In this document: one piece after another, positions 54,119-59,567 of the stretch
Layout of the letters: the number at the start of each line of letters is the position of its first letter
How positions within the stretch are numbered: the stretch's first letter is position 1
Source: Tenacibaculum sp. M341
GTDB taxonomy: Bacteria > Bacteroidota > Bacteroidia > Flavobacteriales > Flavobacteriaceae
Assembly (NCBI RefSeq): GCF_004337695.1
Contig: NZ_SJXJ01000025.1
Span: 1 to 59,567, forward strand
Direction: 5' to 3'
Length of the DNA stretch: 59,567 nt
Notes under the pieces: generated by a model
Told to the model about the DNA's origin: nothing
Database searches by the model: none
What the model saw: the letters and a program-made list of their open reading frames with translations, nothing else
Translations under genes and position numbers: made by a program

Positions 54119-55165
54119 CTATTTTTTTCTAAATTCTGAAGGTGTCATTCCAACAAATTTTTTAAAAGAACTATTAAAAGAAGACAAACTACTAAAACCA
54201 ACACCAAAGGCAATTGAAGCTATTGTATGGTTTTGTGTTTCCTGATTTAAAAGCTCTTTCTTAGCTTCTTCAATTCTTGAAAAGTTCACAAAATCATTAA
54301 AATTTTGCTGCGCATATTGATTCACTACTTCAGATACTTTTTGATTTGTTTTCCCTGTCAATTTAGCAATACCAGAAAGCGACAAATCTGGCTCTAAAAA
54401 CATCTTATCTTCATAAATCAACTTCTTTATAACTCCAAATAATATTAAATCATCATTCTTTTTAAATACTCCTCCGTCAATATCTGTTATTTTTAATTGA
54501 AATGCTTTTAAACTCAAAAAATATATAACTACTGAATACATAATAGGTCCGGTTATATACGGAACCATATTTTCAATAATATTCAAGAAATAAGAAAACC
54601 ATATTACAACAAAGCCTAGTATTAAAAAATGTAACCAACTAAAAATTGCCTTCTGATGCTTCGTTAACAACTCAGAACTATAGCTCTTTTTTACTTTTCG
54701 TAAAGTTGAATTTGATATAAAAATATAAAAAGCAAAGTGTAGATAAATGAAAATCAAGAAACTTGCAAATACAATAATCACCGATTCATTTTGAGACTCG
54801 TACCATTCTCTTGTTACCATAAAACTAGCTAAAAACATGACTAAAAAAGGCAAAAACTCTAAATAGTAATATTTAGAGAATTTGAAATTAGCACGCAACA
54901 TAGCAATAACATACCATCTTAGAAGAGGACCTATCAGTAATAAAAAAGCTAATCCAACAAAAATGAACACTGGCTCTAAATCATTTCCAAAATTTAACAT
55001 TACAGACTTACCTATTCTAAAAGCCATAAAAATTAGTATAAATGCTAATAAATAGTTTGTTAGCAATTCTTTCTTCTTAAAAAAGCAAAGATGAATAGCA
55101 AAAGTCACCCCATGTAAAAGACCGGCGCTACTAATAATAATGAGAAGTATATCTAAAAAGCTCAA
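54119..55165 (-). CDS. AraC-family regulator with N-terminal membrane domain
   Basis: A protein of about 348 aa: seven probable transmembrane helices in the first ~235 residues, then a C-terminal AraC/XylS DNA-binding domain with the two helix-turn-helix units ('LSGIAKLTGKTNQKVSEVVN' and 'IASIAFGVGFSSLSSFNSSF'). Such membrane-bound AraC proteins are frequent in Flavobacteriia. I chose TTG 55165 as start (20 codons after another TTG at 55225), because it begins at the first helix and does not overlap the DJ-1 gene. No ATG is available, so the start is uncertain. Same strand and directly downstream of the DJ-1/PfpI gene, probably one transcript. Confidence 0.83.
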   Translation of the reverse strand: MSFLDILLIIISSAGLLHGVTFAIHLCFFKKKELLTNYLLAFILIFMAFRIGKSVMLNFGNDLEPVFIFVGLAFLLLIGPLLRWYVIAMLRANFKFSKYYYLEFLPFLVMFLASFMVTREWYESQNESVIIVFASFLIFIYLHFAFYIFISNSTLRKVKKSYSSELLTKHQKAIFSWLHFLILGFVVIWFSYFLNIIENMVPYITGPIMYSVVIYFLSLKAFQLKITDIDGGVFKKNDDLILFGVIKKLIYEDKMFLEPDLSLSGIAKLTGKTNQKVSEVVNQYAQQNFNDFVNFSRIEEAKKELLNQETQNHTIASIAFGVGFSSLSSFNSSFKKFVGMTPSEFRKK

Positions 55166-55184
55166 GTATTCGTTTTTTTCAAAT

Positions 55185-56294
55185 TTAATTATTATTTTCT
55201 CTTCTCGATTCTTGTTTCTTAGCAAAAGAAACCAAATTTATCATATCAACGGCAGCTCCTATTTCTCCCTTCATAACAGCAATAATTGAATGTTTAGCTA
55301 TCAACATTCTATCTAACTTCATTTGATTCTTCACAACCATATTTGTTATCAACTCTTTTGCTTTTTGCTTACCCGACTTACTATAGTTTGATAAAACCTT
55401 TACAGCATTTTCTTCTCCTGTAATTTCTCTCAATTTTGGTTTATATCCTAATTGTTTTATCATGTTTTCAGCAACACTCCATGTTGACCATGGGTTTTGA
55501 CCTGTTATCAAATTACTATCACAACTAACTTGATTCAAATACATTTCTCCTTCAACAAATTCAGCCCCGTTCTCAAGCAATTTATTTTGTAATAAAAACG
55601 GAAATATTAATTCAGCATTAGGAATTAACAACAACTCTTCTTCATTTGTAAAACTACTTACTCTTTTATTCTCTAATAATAAATCACCATTATTTAAACG
55701 AACATTTACTAAAGCAGCTGGTCCGTGACAAACTGCTCCTATCACTTTACCTTTTTCATAATAATTTCTTACCATTTTCTGTATAACCTTATTTTCAGGA
55801 AAATCAAACATAGCTCCCTTCCCTCCTACAAAATAAACTCCTTCATAATTATCTAAATCAACATCTTCTAAAGCTATAGTATTGTTAATTTTATTTTGAA
55901 TAACTGATGAATTTAAAAAAGCATAATCATATTTTCCCATATCCTCATCATCTATAACCACAGGAGGTCTCCCACCTTCCGGACTTGCAACATCAACATC
56001 AAATCCATTGGCTTCAAAAACCAAATATGCTCTTGCCAACTCTGTTAATTCATAACCGGTACTTTTACCACTACTACCTATAGCATCTGTACTGGTAACA
56101 ACCGTTAAAATCTTTCCTCTCTTTGCTATTTTATTATGAGTCAAATAAGATAAATTTTCTATAGTAGCTATTTCAACTGAAGTATCTTTTTTGGGTATTA
56201 AACTTTTAAACCACATTCCAAAACCAACAATTAAAACAATAAAGCTTATTAAGAAAACAGCAATCATTTTTAAAATTCGATATTTACGTAACAT
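55185..56294 (-). CDS. DJ-1/PfpI family protein, membrane-anchored
   Basis: A 369-aa protein with one N-terminal transmembrane helix (about 9-30) and a DJ-1/PfpI domain (about 60-280). The nucleophile Cys189 is in 'VIGAVCHGPAAL' with His190, and Glu in 'TGYELTELA' completes the site, as in class I glutamine-amidotransferase-like chaperones and glyoxalases. Possible roles: glyoxalase III, deglycase or chaperone; unproven. The C-terminal ~80 residues (about 285-369) form a helical extension not typical of the family. The anchor suggests the domain faces the periplasm. Followed by the AraC-type gene in the same direction. Confidence 0.87.
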   Translation of the reverse strand: MLRKYRILKMIAVFLISFIVLIVGFGMWFKSLIPKKDTSVEIATIENLSYLTHNKIAKRGKILTVVTSTDAIGSSGKSTGYELTELARAYLVFEANGFDVDVASPEGGRPPVVIDDEDMGKYDYAFLNSSVIQNKINNTIALEDVDLDNYEGVYFVGGKGAMFDFPENKVIQKMVRNYYEKGKVIGAVCHGPAALVNVRLNNGDLLLENKRVSSFTNEEELLLIPNAELIFPFLLQNKLLENGAEFVEGEMYLNQVSCDSNLITGQNPWSTWSVAENMIKQLGYKPKLREITGEENAVKVLSNYSKSGKQKAKELITNMVVKNQMKLDRMLIAKHSIIAVMKGEIGAAVDMINLVSFAKKQESRRENNN

Positions 56295-56393
56295 AATATT
56301 TGTATTTAAATTTTATGCTAAATACCAACTAAACATTGATAAAACCTGTGTAAATGATAATTCCGTCAGAGCAAAAAATAATTCTACAACCTA

Positions 56394-56430
56394 AAAAAGG
56401 TCTTTTGAAATTAATTCAAAAGACCTTTTT
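56394..56430. terminator. Strong terminator hairpin
   Basis: Perfect 16-bp stem, 56394-56409 with 56415-56430 (ending in AAAAAGG.../...CCTTTTT), loop 5 nt. It lies just after the FKBP gene stop (minus strand) and could work in both directions. Confidence 0.85.
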
Positions 56431-56455
56431 AAAAATTTATAATTTCTTATTGTAA

Positions 56456-57373
56456 CTAATCGTCTTGATTAGAATTACGAACATCTATATTCAAATAATC
56501 TGGCACATCTGGCTTATTTGGATCATTAAAATCATTTGCAGGATTACCATCTTTGTCAGCATCTTCAAAAAGTGTAGGCACTGTATCTCCATCATCATCT
56601 ATATCTAAATAGTTAGCTAAATTATCACCATCAGTATCATCATTCCAAGGTAATCCATCACCATCAAGATCTTCATCAATGGAAGCTACTCCATCAGCAT
56701 CAAGATCTGTTCCTAAAATAACATCTTTTAATTCAACAGAAAACATTAATATCTCATTAGCAAAAACAGCTCCATTACCAATATTTCTATAGGCTAAACC
56801 TGAAGGCATAAAAAGAAATGCTTTACCTGAATTTGTAAAAGATATTGGCTCATTAGGATCTGGACTTTCTGGTAAAACACCTCCTATTAAGTTAGGAATT
56901 CCGTAAGTCCAACCATCAATTACACTTCCTTTTCCTAATACAAACCAAGTATTTACATTAGAATCGAAAGTTACAGCTGATAATTCTTTAGAATTTAACA
57001 CCTTTCTTCCAGAGTAATCTACCAATACTGAATCAACAACAGAAGGATTACCTTTTGGTGATCCACCTACAGCAGATATGTATGTATACAATTTATAGTC
57101 GATTTCAACATCATTGATCGTTTCCTTGATATCTTGAATTTTTAAATTAGGATCATCATATAAAGTTGTTTTCCCTGTAACCCAAGGCTCAATCGACTCA
57201 GAAGTCTCCTCATAATAATGTAATTTTAAAAAATTCACAATACTATCATTATCAATAACAGCTTGACCTGCATGATCAAAATTATCTACTAAAGGGTTCA
57301 CTCCATTGTCTCCACATGAATACACCATTACAGACAACAAAGCCAACAGTAAAATATTTTTAAACTTTATCAT
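56456..57373 (-). CDS. FKBP-type peptidyl-prolyl isomerase lipoprotein with Asp-rich Ca-binding-like tail
   Basis: A 305-aa lipoprotein (lipobox VYSC, Cys20). The FKBP domain is at about 85-220, with 'DSVLVDYSGRKVLN' and 'VIDGWTYGIPNLIGG' and a 'SGLAYRNIGNG' loop, the elements of the isomerase active site. The C-terminal ~85 residues are Asp-rich repeats (DLDADGVASIDEDLDGDGL, DDDGDTVPTLFEDADKDG), similar to thrombospondin type-3/EF-hand-like calcium-binding loops. The protein catalyses prolyl cis/trans isomerisation of envelope proteins; the tail is unusual for FkpA-type proteins of Proteobacteria but common in Bacteroidetes. Single gene, divergent from the S4 protein gene. Confidence 0.9.
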   Translation of the reverse strand: MIKFKNILLLALLSVMVYSCGDNGVNPLVDNFDHAGQAVIDNDSIVNFLKLHYYEETSESIEPWVTGKTTLYDDPNLKIQDIKETINDVEIDYKLYTYISAVGGSPKGNPSVVDSVLVDYSGRKVLNSKELSAVTFDSNVNTWFVLGKGSVIDGWTYGIPNLIGGVLPESPDPNEPISFTNSGKAFLFMPSGLAYRNIGNGAVFANEILMFSVELKDVILGTDLDADGVASIDEDLDGDGLPWNDDTDGDNLANYLDIDDDGDTVPTLFEDADKDGNPANDFNDPNKPDVPDYLNIDVRNSNQDD

Positions 57374-57384
57374 TTATATTTGTT

Positions 57385-57416
57385 TTGTTTCGCAATTTAG
57401 CTTTTTTATACCTTTG
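57385..57416 (+). promoter_or_regulatory. Promoter of the S4-domain gene
   Basis: TTG (57385-57387), 21-nt spacer, TACCTTTG (57409-57416). It lies 35-66 nt before ATG 57451 and overlaps a possible upstream start, which supports the later start. Confidence 0.7.
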
Positions 57417-57450
57417 CAAAAAGCAATTGAATAAAATTTTAACTTTTTGT

Positions 57451-57831
57451 ATGAGAGTAGACAAATATTTATGGTGTATTAGATTATTTAAAACAAGAAG
57501 TATAGCCACAAATGCTTGTAAGAAAGGACAAGTGAAAATTGATGATAAAAACCTGAAACCTTCTAGAGAAATTTATGGTGGAGAAATCATACAGGTTCGA
57601 AAAAATCAAATAAACTATAAAATAAGGGTAATTGATATTCCTGAAAGCAGAGTTGGTGCTAAACTAGTTGATTTATACAGAAAAGATATAACTCCTAAAG
57701 AAGAATTTGAAAAAACAGAACTTTTAAAATATTCTAAAGATTATTATAGAAAAAAAGGAACAGGAAGACCTACTAAAAAAGATCGAAGAGATATTGAAGA
57801 ATATTATGATACTAATGAAGAAGATGTTTAA
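57451..57831 (+). CDS. S4-domain RNA-binding protein, Hsp15-like
   Basis: A 126-aa cytoplasmic protein. The S4 motif is at residues 1-60: 'MRVDKYLWCIRLFKTRSIAT', 'GQVKIDDKNLKPS' and 'GEIIQVRKN'. The Lys/Arg-rich C-terminus (about 85-126, 'KGTGRPTKKDRRDIEEYY') matches the Hsp15/HslR family, which binds 50S subunits with a stalled nascent chain and returns them to the cycle. I chose ATG 57451 because the S4 motif begins there and a promoter lies immediately upstream. Followed after 9 nt by the phosphoribosyltransferase gene, probably one transcript. Confidence 0.88.
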   Translation: MRVDKYLWCIRLFKTRSIATNACKKGQVKIDDKNLKPSREIYGGEIIQVRKNQINYKIRVIDIPESRVGAKLVDLYRKDITPKEEFEKTELLKYSKDYYRKKGTGRPTKKDRRDIEEYYDTNEEDV

Positions 57832-57840
57832 ATTTGCCGT

Positions 57841-58335
57841 ATGAACAATGTTATTTTAAACCACTCAGAAATTCTTAATAAAATAAGAAGAATTGCATAT
57901 CAAATTTACGAGGTTAATTATAAAGAAGATGAAATTGTTATAGCAGGAATTGCTGATAACGGTTACTTTTTAGCAGAAAAAATTGTAGCCACACTTAAAG
58001 AAATTTCAGATATTAATGTTACAATTTGTAAAGTTCATATAAACAAGAAACAACCTTTAGAACCTATACATACAGATTTAGATGTAAAAGATTACACCAA
58101 TAAATCATTGGTTTTAGTAGATGATGTTTTGCACTCTGGCACCACTTTAATTTATGCTATTAAGCATTTTTTAGATGTTCCGCTTAAAAAGTTTAAAACT
58201 GCTGTTTTAGTAAACAGAAATCATAAAAAATATCCTGTTAAAGCTGATTTTAAAGGTATTTCTCTTTCCACTTCTATCATGGAAAATGTTGTGGTTGAAT
58301 TTTTGCCTAATGAAATTAAGGCTTATTTAGAATAA
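57841..58335 (+). CDS. Phosphoribosyltransferase, PyrR-like
   Basis: A 164-aa cytoplasmic protein. The PRPP-binding motif 'VLVDDVLHSGTTL' is at about 92-104, and 'IAGIADNGYFLAE' forms the other phosphate loop. The size and sequence around the motif fit the PyrR-type/uracil phosphoribosyltransferase group; in Bacteroidetes such genes often accompany other housekeeping genes. A bifunctional role as pyr attenuation protein is not supported by context. It overlaps tail-to-tail with shikimate kinase by 20 nt. Confidence 0.87.
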   Translation: MNNVILNHSEILNKIRRIAYQIYEVNYKEDEIVIAGIADNGYFLAEKIVATLKEISDINVTICKVHINKKQPLEPIHTDLDVKDYTNKSLVLVDDVLHSGTTLIYAIKHFLDVPLKKFKTAVLVNRNHKKYPVKADFKGISLSTSIMENVVVEFLPNEIKAYLE

Positions 58336-58843
58336 TCTCAGCGATCTCTCCTGATATTTCAGAGATTATTTTATCATCCGTTTTAATATTGAATGTTGCT
58401 TTTTCATAGAAAAAGCTTCGTTCAAATATGTGCTTCGCTATAAACTCAGGAAGCTCTTCACTTTTTATTCTAGCAACTATAGGACGTTTATCTTGTTCAT
58501 TTATCAATCTATTACAAATTGTTTTAACAGACGTTTTAAGATAAAATGACATTGAGGAACTTGAATTCTCTATTAAATCCATATTTCCAGCATAACAAGG
58601 TGTTCCTCCTCCAAGAGACAAAATAAAATCATCTTCTCGATTTAATAACTCTTTTAAACACTCGCTTTCTTTCAATCTAAAGAATATCTCTCCTTTTTTA
58701 TCAAAAATTTCAGAAATCGAACTGTTCAAATGGCTCTCTATATAGCTATCTAAATCGATAAATGGCATTTTTAATTTATCTGACAGCTTTTTTCCAACTG
58801 CAGATTTACCACTTGCCATATATCCTAACAAAATTATTTTCAT
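58316..58843 (-). CDS. aroK: Shikimate kinase
   Basis: A 175-aa cytoplasmic enzyme: P-loop GYMASGKS (7-14), 'FIDLDSYIE' with the shikimate-binding Asp, 'GGGTPCY' and the lid region with 'EQDKRPIVA'. It phosphorylates shikimate at the 3-hydroxyl with ATP in the aromatic amino-acid pathway. ATG 58843 is the natural start (MKIILLGY); an in-frame upstream start at 58927 would add a non-conserved, Phe/Asn-rich stretch. Convergent and overlapping with the phosphoribosyltransferase gene. Confidence 0.93.
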   Translation of the reverse strand: MKIILLGYMASGKSAVGKKLSDKLKMPFIDLDSYIESHLNSSISEIFDKKGEIFFRLKESECLKELLNREDDFILSLGGGTPCYAGNMDLIENSSSSMSFYLKTSVKTICNRLINEQDKRPIVARIKSEELPEFIAKHIFERSFFYEKATFNIKTDDKIISEISGEIAEIILNKP

Positions 58844-58895
58844 CGCTTTAAATTTGTGACGACAAATATCATTAAAAAAAAACAAAAAAAAGTTT

Positions 58896-58924
58896 TTGCA
58901 ATTCAAAAAACAGTTATATATTTG
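58896..58924 (+). promoter_or_regulatory. Promoter of the tRNA genes
   Basis: TTG (58896-58898), 18-nt spacer, TATATTTG (58917-58924); the tRNA begins 23 nt further. Good Bacteroidetes consensus. Confidence 0.75.
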
Positions 58925-58947
58925 CAACCGCTTTCAAGGAAGTAATT

Positions 58948-59020
58948 GACCGGGTAGCTCAGTTGGTAGAGCATCTCCCTTTTAAGGAGAGGGTCCTGGG
59001 TTCGAGCCCCAGCCCGGTCA
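58948..59020 (+). tRNA. tRNA-Lys (TTT)
   Basis: A 73-nt cloverleaf: acceptor stem GACCGGG/CCCGGTC with discriminator A, D-arm AGCTC..., anticodon stem TCTCC/GGAGA with loop CTTTTAA (anticodon TTT), T-arm with GGTTCGAGCCC. CCA is not encoded. It is followed by its own terminator. Confidence 0.97.
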
Positions 59021-59021
59021 C

Positions 59022-59051
59022 AAAGTTAAGCTTTACAGCTTAACTTTTTTT
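59022..59051 (+). terminator. Terminator after tRNA-Lys
   Basis: Perfect 11-bp stem AAAGTTAAGCT (59022-59032) / AGCTTAACTTT (59037-59047), 4-nt loop, followed by T residues. It separates the two tRNA genes. Confidence 0.85.
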
Positions 59052-59057
59052 GTTTTA

Positions 59058-59140
59058 GCACGTATGGCGGAATTGGTAGACGCGCAGGCTTGAGGGGCTT
59101 GTTCACAACGTGAGTGCGGGTTCGACTCCCGCTATGTGCA
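59058..59140 (+). tRNA. tRNA-Leu (GAG)
   Basis: An 83-nt class II tRNA with a long variable arm: acceptor GCACGTA/TATGTGC (one G-T pair), anticodon stem CAGGC/GCTTG with loop TTGAGGG (anticodon GAG), T-arm with GGTTCGACTCC. CCA not encoded. No separate promoter was identified, so it may have a weak one in the terminator gap. Confidence 0.95.
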
Positions 59141-59453
59141 CTACTCTTTAAAATATTGTTTTTTAGTGTTTTAGCTAAAAGCTAAAAATAAATGAACAAC
59201 ATTAAAAATCAAAAAAGAAGAACAGTACCAAGAAAAGTACCAATTAAACACCTTAAAAATTGTTTTCAGCTCCTAAAGTTATTAGCTATTCACTTTGAAA
59301 CAAGTTTTTATAGAAATAAAACTTGATAATTGCAGTAATAAATCTTTAAGTTAACTAGAAAGATATTTAAGAGATATACGAGGATCACTATCTGAAGATT
59401 TTTAAGTTTAAAAACTATAGTTTAATCTATTTTCTTCTTTTTTAACATTGAAG
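59141..59453. other. Intergenic region without clear gene
   Basis: About 310 nt. A 44-codon frame from ATG 59192 to TGA 59326 has a basic, Lys/Arg-rich product but no ribosome-binding or promoter signal and no recognised family; not annotated as a gene. Confidence 0.4.
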
Positions 59454-59567
59454 TCATCTTGACTTTTCAATTTTATGAAATTTCTTTAATCCGATTACAA
59501 TAAATGCTAGGAAATTAAAGCCTTTCCAACTAGTAATTGTGGTGTCAAATCTATTCAATAAAGAACG
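59454..59567 (-). CDS. C-terminal end of a probable IS5-type transposase (partial)
   Basis: On the minus strand an open frame enters from the window end and stops at TGA 59454-59456. The 37 residues include 'RSLLNRFDTT', 'SWKGFNFLAFIVIGLKKF' and end in 'IEKSR'. This looks like the C-terminal end of a DDE transposase of the IS5 type as I recall it from Bacteroidetes, where a conserved Arg-Phe-Asp-Thr-Thr and Trp-Lys stretch ends the protein. The 5' part lies outside the window, so the element's extent and activity cannot be judged. Confidence 0.55.
   Translation of the reverse strand, partial: RSLLNRFDTTITSWKGFNFLAFIVIGLKKFHKIEKSR

Noticed and set aside
59192-59326. 44-codon frame after the tRNA genes
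   Set aside because: No promoter or ribosome-binding signal, no recognised family, biased to Lys/Arg codons as expected in A-rich DNA.
1-59567. CRISPR array, prophage, complete secretion system or complete insertion sequence
   Set aside because: No regularly spaced repeats, no phage structural or integrase genes, no secretion-system components; only a 37-codon transposase end at the window border.

Overview
The window looks like chromosomal DNA of a marine member of the Flavobacteriaceae (Bacteroidota; Tenacibaculum/Aquimarina/Kordia-like, genus not resolvable by eye). The signs are very low G+C, Bacteroidetes-type promoters (TTG about 20 nt from TAnnTTTG), an outer-membrane receptor with an N-terminal carboxypeptidase-regulatory domain, several LytS/LytTR two-component pairs, Bacteroidetes-type Gly-Gly leader peptides, and many secreted BNR/VIT/HEAT proteins. 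No prophage, CRISPR array or complete transposon is visible; the last 114 nt hold the C-terminal end of a probable IS transposase.

Layout. 0.1-3.1 kb: four small minus-strand genes (DUF4262, one unknown gene broken by a 7-bp tandem duplication, a HEAT-repeat protein, one unknown) that resemble an orphan immunity-type cluster. 3.2-6.3 kb: an HxlR regulator divergent from two NAD(P)-binding oxidoreductases; this module is bracketed by two copies of a ~100-bp repeat. 6.3-8.7 kb: a dienelactone-hydrolase lipoprotein and a PhoD-like phosphatase. 9-24 kb: a minus-strand block of secreted and cytoplasmic hydrolases (two large BNR/sortilin-like propeller paralogues around a class-C beta-lactamase-like hydrolase, an M20 deacylase plus YfcC-type carrier, gamma-glutamyltransferase, S41 peptidase), probably for extracellular peptide or amino-acid use. 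24.4-32 kb: a frameshifted LamG lipoprotein, a four-gene operon ending in a LytS/LytTR pair, a Crp-like regulator with a fatty-acid desaturase, an MsbA-like ABC exporter and a Gly-Gly leader peptide. 32-47 kb: aminotransferase, a propeller histidine kinase with its LytTR regulator, a 1,497-aa HEAT-like protein, envelope proteins and a VIT/VWA protein. 47-50 kb: a cupin lipoprotein and two more Gly-Gly leader peptides. 50-54 kb: a TonB-dependent-receptor-like protein divergent from a third LytS/LytTR pair. 54-59.6 kb: AraC and DJ-1/PfpI genes, an FKBP lipoprotein, an S4-domain protein, a phosphoribosyltransferase, shikimate kinase, tRNA-Lys and tRNA-Leu.

Two signals stand out. (1) The two leader-peptide genes at 48.3 and 49.4 kb each carry in their 5' leader a motif with H-type pseudoknot topology: constant stem 1 (AGACA/TGTCT), a 6-bp stem 2 that differs in sequence but keeps pairing through three compensatory base-pair changes, an A-rich upstream tract and almost identical distance to the start codon (31 and 30 nt). 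I do not recognise it as a described riboswitch or leader. (2) Two promoters (for the VIT/VWA gene and for a secreted gene 2.4 kb away) share the direct repeat AGAATTCGT-N12-AGAATTCGT, placed exactly 32 nt upstream of a TAnnTTTG element with no TTG at -33. Nine-base direct repeats on a 21-nt period are the geometry known for LytTR activators, and the window encodes three of these.
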